Shown in pieces: positions 8,138-18,072 of a DNA stretch of 64,000 bases. A program made the translations under genes and the position numbers. The stretch is taken from contig NZ_FUYB01000021.1 of assembly GCF_900167255.1 (NCBI RefSeq), forward strand, positions 1 to 64,000, written 5' to 3'. The notes under the pieces were generated by a model. That model was not told the DNA's origin. It made no database searches and saw only the letters and a program-made list of their open reading frames with translations. Position 1 is the first letter of the stretch; each line of letters begins with the position of its first letter. This DNA is from Thiothrix eikelboomii. GTDB lineage: Bacteria > Pseudomonadota > Gammaproteobacteria > Thiotrichales > Thiotrichaceae.

Positions 8138-9016
8138 TTAAGGGCTAAGGCTAGTCGTTTCTTGATGCACTAAGTCAGCAAAGGCAACCGCCAAGCGTTG
8201 ATACGCCTCACCGGGGCAAGTTTGGATTTTGCGTCCATCAATTTCCCGCACCGGAATTAACCGCGCCCCCGTACCTGTAAAAAAGCATTCATCTGCAGAA
8301 TATAGATCATAAGCAGTCAAGACGGTTTCACGAGTTTTTATCCCTAACTGAGCCGCTAACTCTAACACCGTCGCTCGGGTTATTCCGGCTAAAGCCCCTT
8401 CTGTGGGTGCCGGCGTGAGTAGTTCACCGTCGCGCATAATGAAAATATTTTCCGCTGTCCCCTCTGCCACACAACCACGATCATTTAATAAAATCCCCTC
8501 TTCCACACCTGCGAAATTCGCTTCCATCCGTGCGAAGATAGAGGTCAGATAATTCAAACTTTTAATGCGCGGATCTAAGCGGTCGGGTTGCGAACGGCGA
8601 GTCGCGGTAATAATCGCTCGAATCCCTTTAGCACGTTCTGCATCACTGACCATTTGTAATTGATCAGCAATCACAATCACCCCCGGTTCTTTGCAAGTGG
8701 CTGGATTAATTCCTAAAACACCGACCCCACGGGTAGCAATAATGCGCAAATAGCCATCTTGTAACTCAGAAGCTTCAATCACGGCATAGACAGCTTGAAT
8801 AAATACCTCTTCATGCGGAATTTGCAGTTGTAAGGCAGCAGCCGAGCGTTGTAAACGTTTTAAGTGCAGCGGCAAACGGAAAGCACGTTTATTGTAAAAC
8901 CGCACACCTTCAAAAATCCCATCGCCATATAAAAAGCCGTGATCAAACACAGAAACACTTGCCTGCTCAGCAGGAACTAACTGACCATTTACCCAACAAC
9001 GCGCATGCTCAAACAT
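8138..9016 (-). CDS. ilvE: Branched-chain amino acid aminotransferase (class IV)
   Basis: 292 residues from the ATG at 9016 (MFEHARCWVNG), which matches family N-termini and has GGAG 11 bp upstream. An ATG at 9058 would overlap the preceding gene. Fold-type IV PLP motifs are present: FDHGFLYGDGIFEG, DPRIKSLNYLTSIFA (PLP lysine), VAEGTAENIFI and EGALAGITRATVLELA. It interconverts branched-chain amino acids and their 2-oxo acids. The upstream gene on the same strand is a LysE-type exporter, so the pair may control amino acid pools. The class is certain; the exact substrate (BCAA versus D-amino acid) is likely but not proven. Confidence 0.88.
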   Translation of the reverse strand: MFEHARCWVNGQLVPAEQASVSVFDHGFLYGDGIFEGVRFYNKRAFRLPLHLKRLQRSAAALQLQIPHEEVFIQAVYAVIEASELQDGYLRIIATRGVGVLGINPATCKEPGVIVIADQLQMVSDAERAKGIRAIITATRRSQPDRLDPRIKSLNYLTSIFARMEANFAGVEEGILLNDRGCVAEGTAENIFIMRDGELLTPAPTEGALAGITRATVLELAAQLGIKTRETVLTAYDLYSADECFFTGTGARLIPVREIDGRKIQTCPGEAYQRLAVAFADLVHQETTSLSP

Positions 9017-9036
9017 GATTTCTTTTACTCCAAAAT

Positions 9037-9675
9037 TTATACACCAACGATCATCCAAACCGTAGCAGCCGTTAACAAGCCCATTAGAATATTAAATTGA
9101 CGCTTGCGCCGTGCACTCGATAAAAACTGTTGGATGACGACACCAAAGCCCGCCCAAATGGAGACTGAGGGTACATTGACCAAGAAAAATACCAGCATTA
9201 ATATCAAACCCGACAACCAATACTGTTCACCCGCTAAAGTAAAACTACTGACCGCACCCAAGGCCATCATCCAAGCCTTAGGATTCACAAACTGAAAGGC
9301 AGCAGCTTGCCACCAACGCAGCGGCTGAGCAGTTCTTACGGGCTGATCACTCGCTGCATTTTCAGCCGGGGTATTAGCTGGGGCTTCTGTAACCGGTGCA
9401 CTGGCAATTTTCCACGCTAACCATAATAAATACAGCACACCCACTAATTTTAAGGCGGTTTGTGCGGCAGGCAAGCGGGTAAAGATTTCACCTAAACCTG
9501 TTAAGCAAACCAATAAGAGCAAAATCATACCGCAACCAATGCCCAGCATGTGGGGAATTGTACGCTTAAAACCAAAATTTGCCCCAGACGCTAACAGCAT
9601 TAAATTATTCGGCCCTGGAGTAGCAGAAGTGACAAAAGCAAAGCTAAACATCGCGGCTATTAACTGAAAATCCAT
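9037..9675 (-). CDS. LysE/RhtB-family amino acid exporter
   Basis: 212 residues with six predicted hydrophobic segments. The family signature TPGPNNLMLLASGANFGF is at the N-terminus and FQFVNPKAWMMALGAVS lies before the second helical bundle. These inner-membrane proteins export amino acids or homoserine derivatives. It is transcribed away from the MocR regulator across a 159-bp gap with a large palindrome, so it is probably that regulator's target. The aminotransferase follows 20 bp downstream. Confidence 0.88.
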   Translation of the reverse strand: MDFQLIAAMFSFAFVTSATPGPNNLMLLASGANFGFKRTIPHMLGIGCGMILLLLVCLTGLGEIFTRLPAAQTALKLVGVLYLLWLAWKIASAPVTEAPANTPAENAASDQPVRTAQPLRWWQAAAFQFVNPKAWMMALGAVSSFTLAGEQYWLSGLILMLVFFLVNVPSVSIWAGFGVVIQQFLSSARRKRQFNILMGLLTAATVWMIVGV

Positions 9676-9752
9676 TACCTTAGTCTCATTTTTTGTAGTG
9701 GACTTAGCATAAAGGGTGCTAAGCTAGCGATACAGATTTAGAAAAAATCTAT

Positions 9753-9816
9753 TTAAGCAGTACAGTTTCTTAATTTTAAAAACTGTACTGCTTAATCTTC
9801 ATCAAGCTGTACTGCT
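9753..9816. promoter_or_regulatory. MocR operator with three CTGTACTGCT half-sites
   Basis: A perfect 16-bp inverted repeat, TTAAGCAGTACAGTTT (9753-9768) and its complement (9780-9795) with an 11-bp spacer. A third copy of CTGTACTGCT lies at 9807-9816, giving a direct repeat with 9783-9792 spaced 24 bp start to start. MocR/GabR-type dimers typically bind two direct repeats and may use an inverted one for the divergent promoter. The site lies between the exporter and the MocR gene. Confidence 0.75.
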
Positions 9817-9834
9817 GAAGGATGTCGACTCATC

Positions 9835-11256
9835 ATGACTCTGCTTTATCACGAAATCGCGCATCGGATTCATCAGTCGATTGAAACGGGTGTTTACCTT
9901 CCCGGTGAACGTCTACCCGGTGTGCGGCTGCTCAGTCAACAATTTGGAGTCAGTATTTCCACTATCGTTCAAGCCCAACGCCAGCTGGAAAATGAAGGCA
10001 GTTTACAAGCGCGACCGCGTTCGGGTTATTACATTTGTGAGCAACCGTGGAATAAACCTGCCCTCCCCTCTGCTTCAAGCCCACCTCAACGCCCGATGCC
10101 AGTCAGTGGTCAGGAGCTATCCTTACATTTAGCCCGCGTCGTTAATCAGGAGGACTTCATTCAACTCGGTGCTGCTGTTCCGCATACCAGTTTTTTACCC
10201 ATGCGTGCTTTGCAGCGCAGTTTAAATAAAGTCGTGCGTTTGTATGATAACCGAGCGGCAAACTATGCTTTTCCACCGGGCTTGCCCAGTTTACAACAGC
10301 AAATTGCACGGCGCATGTTAGCCAGTGGTGATCGGCTTCAGCCTGAGGCGATTTTAATTACCAATGGTGGGCATGAAGCCTTAACCCTCGCTCTAAGAAC
10401 CGTGGCCGAGGCTGGGGATATTATTGCTATCGAATCACCTACCTTCTATGGTCTGTTGCAGGTGATTGACTCTCTGGGAATGAAAGCTTTAGAAATCCCG
10501 ACTGATCCACAAACAGGCCTGAGTTTGCCAGCTCTAGAATTAGCTTTAGAACAATGGCCGATTAAAGCGTGTGTCTTGATACCCAATTTTCATAATCCCT
10601 TAGGTTGCTTATTAAGCGATGCTCATAAAGCTGCCTTAGTCAAACTCAGCCATCGTTACCAAGTCACTTTAATTGAAGACGATATTTATGCCGATCTCGC
10701 TTATAACGGCGAACGCCCCCGTTCCCTGCATAGTTTTGATCAACATCAACGAGTTATTTATTGCTCATCTTTCTCCAAAACGATCGCCCAAGGTCTACGT
10801 TTAGGCTGGATGCTACTCCCCCCTGAGCATTTAGAACGTGCCACTTATTTTAAGTATGTGACTAATCTAGCCGCGCCTACTTTATCGCAATTAGCCGTGG
10901 CAGATTATTTAGAACACGGTGGGCATGAGCGCTATTTGCGCCAAATACAAACTCACTATGCACAACAAGTCAGCTTGTTCGCACGTACTTTGCATAAGCA
11001 TTTACCGGAAGGTACGCGGATTTCTCAACCCAAAGGAGGCTTTGTACTTTGGGTGGAACTCCCCACCGGGATGGATACCTTGGCACTCACGCATCGGATG
11101 ATTGAACATAAGGTCAGCATCGCCCCCGGAGTTTTATTTTCCGCCAGCTCAAAATATACCAACTGTATTCGCATCAATTGCGCACAACCTTGGTCAGCGG
11201 CAGTAGAAAAAGCCTTAATTAGCTTAGGACATGAGTGTTTACGTTTATCACCATAA
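9835..11256 (+). CDS. MocR-type (GntR/aminotransferase) transcriptional regulator
   Basis: 473 residues. Residues 1-72 form a GntR winged helix (GERLPGVRLLSQQFGVSIST; LENEGSLQARPRSGYY). A linker precedes a class I aminotransferase-like domain (about 105-473) with NGGHEAL, PNFHNPLG, EDDIY and the PLP lysine Lys315 in SSFSKTIAQGLRLGW. MocR proteins use PLP bound to an amino acid or amine as effector and usually control an adjacent divergent gene, here the LysE-type exporter. Three half-sites upstream fit autoregulation. The stop overlaps the convergent methyltransferase gene by 9 bp. Confidence 0.92.
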   Translation: MTLLYHEIAHRIHQSIETGVYLPGERLPGVRLLSQQFGVSISTIVQAQRQLENEGSLQARPRSGYYICEQPWNKPALPSASSPPQRPMPVSGQELSLHLARVVNQEDFIQLGAAVPHTSFLPMRALQRSLNKVVRLYDNRAANYAFPPGLPSLQQQIARRMLASGDRLQPEAILITNGGHEALTLALRTVAEAGDIIAIESPTFYGLLQVIDSLGMKALEIPTDPQTGLSLPALELALEQWPIKACVLIPNFHNPLGCLLSDAHKAALVKLSHRYQVTLIEDDIYADLAYNGERPRSLHSFDQHQRVIYCSSFSKTIAQGLRLGWMLLPPEHLERATYFKYVTNLAAPTLSQLAVADYLEHGGHERYLRQIQTHYAQQVSLFARTLHKHLPEGTRISQPKGGFVLWVELPTGMDTLALTHRMIEHKVSIAPGVLFSASSKYTNCIRINCAQPWSAAVEKALISLGHECLRLSP

Positions 11257-11709
11257 CCAACGTGGCACAGACTGTCGATAGCGCTGATAACGGTCACCAA
11301 ACTTTTCACTGAGTACGGCTTCCTCTGGGAAAATTTGCTGGTGATTAATCACCCAAACAAATAATGGCAATACCAACAGCGGACTTAAACTACCCAAATA
11401 AATTCCCCAGCCGAATAACATCAGGAGCATACCGACATACATCGGATTACGGGTGTAACGATATAAACCCTCAGTGACTAAGCTTGAGCTACGCTGCGGT
11501 TGCATCGGATTGGGGGTGGTACGTGCACGGAAAAATAAGCCTAATGACCACAGATCAGCCAAGCCTGCGATTAGAATCACAACCAGACCTAGACGATTCC
11601 ACGGGCTACTTAACCCAACCCAAAGCGGTAAATAAGCATCTAGCAGCCACATGCCAAATCCAGCAACTAGGGCATAAATAGGCGGTGGAATACGAGTTTG
11701 CAACATCAT
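11248..11709 (-). CDS. Isoprenylcysteine carboxyl methyltransferase-like integral membrane protein
   Basis: 153 residues with four hydrophobic segments. It has the family signature SSSLVTEGLYRYTRNPMYVG and, near the end, EEAVLSEKFGDRYQRYRQSVPRW, which form the SAM site of ICMT/PEMT-like membrane methyltransferases. The bacterial substrates are mostly unknown (lipids or isoprenoids). It is divergently transcribed from the DsbA-like gene. Confidence 0.85.
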   Translation of the reverse strand: MMLQTRIPPPIYALVAGFGMWLLDAYLPLWVGLSSPWNRLGLVVILIAGLADLWSLGLFFRARTTPNPMQPQRSSSLVTEGLYRYTRNPMYVGMLLMLFGWGIYLGSLSPLLVLPLFVWVINHQQIFPEEAVLSEKFGDRYQRYRQSVPRWLW

Positions 11710-11759
11710 GTGATCCTTGTGATAAGCTTAGCCTTCAATCTAAAACTTTTTTCCTATTG

Positions 11760-12392
11760 ATGCAAAATTCAAACTATTCAACTAAAACCGCCACGCTTTA
11801 CTACATTTACGATCCGATGTGCAGCTGGTGTTATGCTTTTCGACCGATCTGGCGCGAAGTACAACAACAACTGCCTAGGCAGCTCCAAGTAACTACCGTC
11901 TTAGGTGGCTTAGCACCCGACACTGAAGAGCCGATGCCACTCGCCATGCAGCATAAGGTGCGGGCAAATTGGCAACAAATCATCCAAACTGTTCCTGCTA
12001 CGATTTTTAATTTTGATTTTTGGACTCAATGCCAACCCCGGCGCTCGACCTACCCAGCCTGCCGTGCCGTGTTAGCTGCTGAAGCTCAGCAGCTGAATGC
12101 AGGTAGCAAGATGCTTGAGGCAATTCAAAACGCCTATTATCAACAAGCACGCAATCCTTCTGAGACTAGCACTTTGCTGGCTTTGGCTACAGAACTAGCT
12201 TTAGACTCAGCACGTTTTGCCTGCGACTTGCAATCACCCGAGATTCAGAATCAACTCGAACAAAACCTAGACTTAGCCGATCAATTAGGCGTCAGTAGCT
12301 TCCCCAGTTTGATCCTGCACAACCAGCAAGGTCTAAACCGCATTCAACACTCCTACTTAGACGCAAAAGCTATTTTAAACCAGCTTGGCTAG
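11760..12392 (+). CDS. DsbA-family (FrnE-like) thioredoxin-fold protein
   Basis: About 210 residues from MQNSNYSTKT. YIYDPMCSWCYAFRP contains the redox pair CSWC, there is a long helical insertion, and GVSSFPSLIL carries the cis-Pro loop. No signal peptide is visible, so it is probably cytoplasmic like FrnE/2-hydroxychromene isomerase-type members. The start is uncertain. An in-frame ATG at 11685 would overlap the divergent gene, and neither start has a clear Shine-Dalgarno. The 3' end overlaps the convergent DUF4124 gene by 23 bp. Confidence 0.8.
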   Translation: MQNSNYSTKTATLYYIYDPMCSWCYAFRPIWREVQQQLPRQLQVTTVLGGLAPDTEEPMPLAMQHKVRANWQQIIQTVPATIFNFDFWTQCQPRRSTYPACRAVLAAEAQQLNAGSKMLEAIQNAYYQQARNPSETSTLLALATELALDSARFACDLQSPEIQNQLEQNLDLADQLGVSSFPSLILHNQQGLNRIQHSYLDAKAILNQLG

Positions 12393-13020
12393 CTTCTTTG
12401 GTTTGTTGCTTATCAAGCAGCTCTAAGAAACGTGCTCGTTGCTTTTGAAATGCCAAGTCAGCTGTTTTTTCCTCGGCTAAGCTTTGCTGAATAGCCATCT
12501 CATAATCGCTTACGCTGTTTAGTTTGGTATCAATGAAACCTTGTACCCGCTTTTGCTCAGCACCTTGAGCCTTAGCTAAGGCTGCTTTTAGCTCAATGAC
12601 CTCATGATTGAGCTTATCGCGTAAGACTTCCATTTGTTCACGGCTGTCTTTAAGCATTTTCATCCGTGTCAGATGTGCCTCATCTAACTGCTTAACATCG
12701 GAAAAGGTCGCTAGTAGCTCCTTATCCTCTTGCTGCTGGCGTTCTTTCAATTTCTGGTGCTTGCTTTCTAGATCTTGAATCCAATCATCTTCAGCGGCTT
12801 GCTCGCTGGTTTTCGCCGCCGGTACTTTCTTAATGGTCATACCTAAAGTATTTAACTCTGCATGCCCACCTTGTGAATAATTGGGGGGTACACTATCAGC
12901 ATAATGCACCTTACCATTGCTATCGACCCAACGGTATAAACCACCTGCAGTTACTTGGCTACCTAAACAGCCTAGCGACAGCACTAAGCTGAGGAATAGA
13001 GCGCTGTTTATCTTTGTCAT
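12370..13020 (-). CDS. Periplasmic DUF4124 coiled-coil protein
   Basis: About 216 residues from MTKINSALFLSLVLS, a signal peptide. The mature N-terminus GGLYRWVDSNGKVHYADSVPP is the DUF4124 domain. The rest is highly charged and predicted coiled coil (about 80-215). In-frame upstream ATGs reach 13080, but those residues would precede the signal peptide. Function is unknown; DUF4124 proteins are common envelope proteins in gammaproteobacteria. It lies downstream of the HtrA-like protease in the opposite orientation to its convergent neighbour. Confidence 0.75.
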   Translation of the reverse strand: MTKINSALFLSLVLSLGCLGSQVTAGGLYRWVDSNGKVHYADSVPPNYSQGGHAELNTLGMTIKKVPAAKTSEQAAEDDWIQDLESKHQKLKERQQQEDKELLATFSDVKQLDEAHLTRMKMLKDSREQMEVLRDKLNHEVIELKAALAKAQGAEQKRVQGFIDTKLNSVSDYEMAIQQSLAEEKTADLAFQKQRARFLELLDKQQTKEASQAGLK

Positions 13021-13128
13021 GACAATGCTCAACACATTAATTTTAATTGATAATTGATTTATTTTATAATCAATAATCAAGAATTATAAGCAGAGTTAGA
13101 TAGCGCACCGTGACAAAGCGATAAACGG

Positions 13129-14712
13129 CTAAAGTTTGGCTTTAACCAGTTCAGCCTCCAAATCATCTAAATCGGGTGACTGAATACTTTCCATATTATA
13201 GCGTTTAAGCAGCTCAACTTGCTCAGCCTCAGCCGCCTGACGATTAATCACCACTTGATAACCATCTATATCCTCTAAAGTAATAAAGGGGGTTCTCACT
13301 TGTTTCAATAACTTATAAAACTCACGAAAATCGTTGAAAGTTTGCCCATTAATACTTTGAATACGCATCGCCAAATCATGATAACCGACATTACTACTCG
13401 AGGCTAAAACCTTGACAATACTCACATTTTCGGTTTTATCTTTGAATTCATTTTTGTCATAGTCTTTACGCTTTTGACAAGCCTCGGAGAGTTCAGTTGG
13501 CGTAAACACATAACCCCCATAAATAAAATAACGGGGTTTTTTATCATGCGTATATACAGAAGTGACCGCTCTATCTAAAGGCAGCTGCACGGCTAAGGCT
13601 TTGCCATCCCGAATAATATCCAGATGCAAAGTATCATTCAGTTGATGCTGGTCAACACGATAATTAAAATCAATGTATTTACTCGGCTGAAATAAGACCG
13701 TGCCATTATTTTCAATCGGTTCATTGTCGACTTTGGTGATAATATCGCCAGTTTTTAAGTATTGCTCAGAGGTAGTCCCCGCACAAACTTTAGTAACCAA
13801 TACCCCTGTTTGCTCTTTGGATAAATTATGCTTACTCCGTAAAGCTGGGTTGACTAATTGCTGAGTCACCACCGCAAACTCAGGAAAGCCATCATAACGA
13901 CCATCCTCTAAGTCTTTTAAGAAATGGTTGATGATCGAAGGAGGAATCATATAGCCAATGTTCTCTTCGCCATTCGCCGCCACTTGCATAGCCACACCAA
14001 CGACCTTTTTCCCTGCTAAAGCAGGACCGCCACTATTGCCCGGATTAATCGCTGCATCAATTTGAATCGCTTGCGACGCTAAGCCACTGTGGGCATATTC
14101 CAAATACTCAATCCGTGAGACGATGCCTTTGGTCACACTTAAAGTATCACCCCCGGTTGGGAAACCATAGACACTGATTTCCTGATGCACCCGTGGTAAC
14201 TCACCAATCTCTAAAAACTTGCCTTTTTTAAAAAAGCTCTCTTCTTTAACTTTCAATAAAGCCAGATCAGCTTCATGAGAAATAGCCAGTACCTCAGCCT
14301 CATAACGATCTGGTTTACCATCTCGCTGTAACTCAATGAAAGTACTACTTTCCACGACATGGGCATTGGTCAAAATACGATTACCTTGAATCACAAAGCC
14401 CGTACCAATCATCGACTCACTGTCTGAATTCCACGGGGCAAGGGTGGAGTTTTTTTCAGCCGTAGTATAGATCTTCACGATGGACTGAGCCATTTCATCG
14501 GCCTCAGTATTGCTTAAATCAATGGGAGCCTGCTTAAGGGGCGCACCCGATTCATCCACTTCATTATCCGTGGTCTTAGTCGAATCAAGCGGGCTAGCTT
14601 CGGTCATGGTTTTATCTTCAGCCGCTAGACTAGGCACAGCTAAGCCCAATAAAAGACTAATAACAAGGCTCAAGCCGATAGCCGGAACGCCACACTGAGG
14701 GAACACTTTCAT
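13129..14712 (-). CDS. HtrA/Deg-like periplasmic serine protease
   Basis: 527 residues with a signal peptide ending LAVPSLAA. The trypsin-like domain has an intact triad: His118 (ILTNAHVV), Asp149 (HEADLALL), Ser227 (NPGNSGGPA). PDZ-like regions follow (about 290-400 and 430-510), the second in a diverged form (YHDLAMRIQSINGQTF). This overall shape resembles plant Deg9/Deg10-type proteases more than DegP. It probably degrades or monitors misfolded envelope proteins. It is monocistronic, with a 242-bp untranslated gap to the propionate operon end. Confidence 0.88.
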   Translation of the reverse strand: MKVFPQCGVPAIGLSLVISLLLGLAVPSLAAEDKTMTEASPLDSTKTTDNEVDESGAPLKQAPIDLSNTEADEMAQSIVKIYTTAEKNSTLAPWNSDSESMIGTGFVIQGNRILTNAHVVESSTFIELQRDGKPDRYEAEVLAISHEADLALLKVKEESFFKKGKFLEIGELPRVHQEISVYGFPTGGDTLSVTKGIVSRIEYLEYAHSGLASQAIQIDAAINPGNSGGPALAGKKVVGVAMQVAANGEENIGYMIPPSIINHFLKDLEDGRYDGFPEFAVVTQQLVNPALRSKHNLSKEQTGVLVTKVCAGTTSEQYLKTGDIITKVDNEPIENNGTVLFQPSKYIDFNYRVDQHQLNDTLHLDIIRDGKALAVQLPLDRAVTSVYTHDKKPRYFIYGGYVFTPTELSEACQKRKDYDKNEFKDKTENVSIVKVLASSSNVGYHDLAMRIQSINGQTFNDFREFYKLLKQVRTPFITLEDIDGYQVVINRQAAEAEQVELLKRYNMESIQSPDLDDLEAELVKAKL

Positions 14713-14954
14713 TCAAATCGCACCAAAAACCGCAATGGCGACGATTATGCCCGAAAAATCCACCTAGCTGTATGAAAATGACTAAAACCGCAAGATCTTA
14801 ACCAATATTTAATAAAAGTCTGTTGGTGGTTTTCAGCCAGACTAGTTGAGAAAATTGATTGAAGATTGAACAATTTAATAGCAAGGGCGTACTCCACTCC
14901 CCTGCTAATTTTCCGGCTAACTTTCTTGCTAAGTTCTTTGGTCGACCAGCCTTG

Positions 14955-16847
14955 TTAAGACCGAATTACACCACGCTCTCTTAACAGAGCCTCAATCTCT
15001 GGCATGATACCCGGATCGTCAATAGTCGATGGCACAACATAATTCTCACCATTGATCATCTGACGCATGTTTTTCCGTAAGATTTTTCCAGAGCGGGTTT
15101 TAGGTAAGCGTTTGACAATATAGGTATCTTTATAGCAAGCAATCGCACCGATACTATTGCGAATCATCGTGACTAGCTCTTTAGATAAACTGGCTTCGTC
15201 GATTTCGACACCCGACTTCAACACCACTAAGCCAATGGGAATTTGCCCTTTAAGATCATCATCGCGTCCAACGACAGCACATTCGGCGACTACGGTATGA
15301 CTACCGATGATTTCTTCCATTTCCCCAGTAGACAGACGATGGCCTGCGACATTAATCACATCATCGACCCGTCCCATCACGAAAACATAACCGTCTTGAT
15401 CAATATAACCACCATCACCGGAGGCATAATAGCCTTCAAACGTCGATAAATAACTTTCTTTAAACTTATCGACATTCCCCCACACGGTCGCCAAACAAGC
15501 CGGAGGTAAAGGTAATTTAAGTGCGATATAACCTTGCTCGCCATTTTTGAGCTGCTGGCCTGCTTCGTCCAGAATTTGCACATTAAAGCCCGGTGTCGGC
15601 ATGGTGGAAGACCCAAGCTTAATCGGCATCGGCTCAATCCCCTGCAGATTAGCGGTGATCCCCCATCCGGTTTCAGTTTGCCACCAGTGATCAATCACCG
15701 GCTTGCCACTTTTTTCCATCAGCCATTCTTGGCTCGGTGGATCAAGACGCTCGCCTGCCGAGAAGATGGTTTGCAGTTTGCTTAGATCATACTTTTTGAA
15801 GAACTCACCGTGAGCATCTTCTTTCTTAATAGCACGGAAGGCTGTAGGGGCAGTAAACAGAGCCTTCACACCATACTCGTCACAAACCCGCCAGAACGCA
15901 CCTGCATCAGGGGTCATAATGGGTTTGCCTTCATACACAACCGTGGTACAACCGCGAATCAAAGGTGCATAGACAATATAAGAATGCCCGACCACCCAAC
16001 CCACATCCGAGGCAGCCCAGAAGACATCACCGATACCCACATTATAAATGGCTTGCATACTGTAATTCAGGGCAACAGCATGTCCACCATTTTCCCGCAC
16101 TACACCTTTTGGCTTGCCGGTCGTACCGGAGGTATACAGAATATACAGTGGATCAGTCCCTTTAACGGGAACACAAGCTGCTGGCTCAGCTTGTGCAACT
16201 TGTTGCGCCCAATCATAATCACGCCCCTCTATTAAGGGTGAACTCGCTTGTGGACGTTGGAAAATAACGCAGGCCTGTGGCTTGTGTGAAGATAATTCAA
16301 TCGCTTTATCTAACAGGGGTTTGTATTCAATCACCCGACTGATTTCGATTCCACAAGAAGCTGATAGAATCACTTTAGGCTGAGCATCCTCTAAGCGTAC
16401 CGCTAATTCAGGTGGTGCAAACCCCCCGAATACCACCGAGTGCACCGCCCCTAGGCGAGCAGTCGCTAACATCCCCACCACAGCCTCCACCATCATCGGC
16501 ATATAGATCACCACACGGTCACCCTTGCCCACACCTAAGTCTCTGAGCATACCAGCAGTTTTAGCGACTTGGTTTAGCAGTTCAGCATAAGTGACTTGAG
16601 CTTTGGTGTTGCTAACCGGAGAGTCATAAATAATCGCAACTTGCTCACCACGACCTTGCTCGACATGATAATCTAAGGCCATATACGCGGTATTTAACTC
16701 ACCATCCGCAAACCAACGATAAATACCGTGCTCATCTTTGGATAAAATCGTCTCAGGGAATGTATACCACTGCAGTGCTTCAGCTTTCTCTTTCCAGAAG
16801 CCCTCAGGGTCATTCATCGAACGTTCGTATTCTGCTTTATAACTCAC
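14955..16847 (-). CDS. prpE: Propionyl-CoA synthetase
   Basis: 630 residues of the acetyl-CoA-synthetase family. The AMP-binding motif YTSGTTGKPKGVVRENGGH and the PrpE-like N-terminus (SYKAEYERSMNDPEGFW) are present. The C-terminal acylation lysine is in KTRSGKILRKNMRQ. It activates propionate to propionyl-CoA, feeding the 2-methylcitrate cycle encoded upstream. It starts with GTG at 16847 behind a strong GGAGGAG. It is the last gene of the prp operon. Confidence 0.95.
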   Translation of the reverse strand: MSYKAEYERSMNDPEGFWKEKAEALQWYTFPETILSKDEHGIYRWFADGELNTAYMALDYHVEQGRGEQVAIIYDSPVSNTKAQVTYAELLNQVAKTAGMLRDLGVGKGDRVVIYMPMMVEAVVGMLATARLGAVHSVVFGGFAPPELAVRLEDAQPKVILSASCGIEISRVIEYKPLLDKAIELSSHKPQACVIFQRPQASSPLIEGRDYDWAQQVAQAEPAACVPVKGTDPLYILYTSGTTGKPKGVVRENGGHAVALNYSMQAIYNVGIGDVFWAASDVGWVVGHSYIVYAPLIRGCTTVVYEGKPIMTPDAGAFWRVCDEYGVKALFTAPTAFRAIKKEDAHGEFFKKYDLSKLQTIFSAGERLDPPSQEWLMEKSGKPVIDHWWQTETGWGITANLQGIEPMPIKLGSSTMPTPGFNVQILDEAGQQLKNGEQGYIALKLPLPPACLATVWGNVDKFKESYLSTFEGYYASGDGGYIDQDGYVFVMGRVDDVINVAGHRLSTGEMEEIIGSHTVVAECAVVGRDDDLKGQIPIGLVVLKSGVEIDEASLSKELVTMIRNSIGAIACYKDTYIVKRLPKTRSGKILRKNMRQMINGENYVVPSTIDDPGIMPEIEALLRERGVIRS

Positions 16848-16878
16848 GTTAATCTCCTCCTATCCTATCGGAAAAATC

Positions 16879-18072
16879 CTAAAACGTGTCACCCGGAATG
16901 CGCACCCAACCTTCCATTAAAATCCGTGCGCTACGACTCATCATGGCTTTGGTGACTGTCCATTCGCCGTTGATTTGTTTGGCTTGTGCTCCTACCCGTA
17001 AAGTACCGGAAGGGTGCCCAAAACGAACTGCACTACGCTCACCGCCCCCAGCTACTAAATTGACTAAACTACCGGGGACGGCAGCGGCAGTACCAATCGC
17101 CACCGCCGCTGTCCCCATCATTGCATGATGTAATTTGCCCATTGAAAGTGCGCGTACCAATAAATCCACCTCATCCGCAGTGACGGTTTTACCACTGGAG
17201 GAGAGATAGTCTTTAGGCTGAGCGATAAAGGCAATTTTCGGCGTATGTTGACGCTTAGCCGCTTCCTCGATGGTTTTAATCAGCCCCATTTTGAGCGCAC
17301 CATAAGCACGAATCGTTTCAAAACGCTTAAGGGCCGCAGGGTCACTATTAATCGCCTCTTGCAATTCAGTACCGGTATAACCCAGTTCTTCAGCATTGAT
17401 AAAAATGGTCGGAATCCCTGCATTAATCATCGTGGCTTTAAATCGGCCCACCCCCGGTACTTCTAAGTCATCGACTAAATTTCCGGTTGGGAACATCGAA
17501 CCACCCGCCCCATCTTCGCCTTCATCCGCCGGATCGAGAAATTCAAGCTGCACTTCCGCTGCAGGGAAAGTCACCCCATCTAGCTCAAAATCACCCGTTT
17601 CTTGCACTGCTCCCTGACTTATCGGGATGTGCGCAATAATGGTTTTATTGATGTTAGCCTGCCAAATGCGCACGGTGCAGTGACCATTTTCAGGGATACG
17701 ACTTGGATCGACTAGCCCTGCATAGATGGCAAACGAACCCACCGCAGCCGATAAATTACCGCAATTACCACTCCAATCCACGAAAGCGCTCTCAATTGAC
17801 ACCTGACCGAATAGATAATCGACATCGTGATCGGGCTGACTGCTTTTAGCGAGAATCACCGTTTTACTCGTACTCGACGTCGCGCCCCCCATGCCATCAA
17901 TTTGCTTGCCATAAGGATCAGGGCTACCAATGACGCGCAACAGCATTTTATCCCGAGCTGCACCAGGGACTTGAGCCGCTATGGGCAGGTCATTAAGACT
18001 AAAAAATACGCCTTTACTAGTACCCCCACGCATATAAGTCGCGGGGATTTTAATTTGTGGGACTTGAGACAT
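16879..18072 (-). CDS. prpF: 2-Methylaconitate isomerase
   Basis: About 397 residues from MSQVPQIKIPATYMRGGTSKG, the standard PrpF start. DWSGNCGNLSAAVG carries a conserved active-site Cys, and HHAMMGTAAVAIG is also typical. PrpF isomerises the trans/cis 2-methylaconitate product of AcnD so that it can be rehydrated. The ATG at 18072 overlaps the acnD stop as TAATG, implying translational coupling; upstream in-frame starts would lie inside acnD. Confidence 0.95.
   Translation of the reverse strand: MSQVPQIKIPATYMRGGTSKGVFFSLNDLPIAAQVPGAARDKMLLRVIGSPDPYGKQIDGMGGATSSTSKTVILAKSSQPDHDVDYLFGQVSIESAFVDWSGNCGNLSAAVGSFAIYAGLVDPSRIPENGHCTVRIWQANINKTIIAHIPISQGAVQETGDFELDGVTFPAAEVQLEFLDPADEGEDGAGGSMFPTGNLVDDLEVPGVGRFKATMINAGIPTIFINAEELGYTGTELQEAINSDPAALKRFETIRAYGALKMGLIKTIEEAAKRQHTPKIAFIAQPKDYLSSSGKTVTADEVDLLVRALSMGKLHHAMMGTAAVAIGTAAAVPGSLVNLVAGGGERSAVRFGHPSGTLRVGAQAKQINGEWTVTKAMMSRSARILMEGWVRIPGDTF

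Noticed and set aside
15243-16235. Plus-strand reading frames opposite prpE
   Set aside because: They are shadows of a well-supported gene on the other strand and resemble no family.
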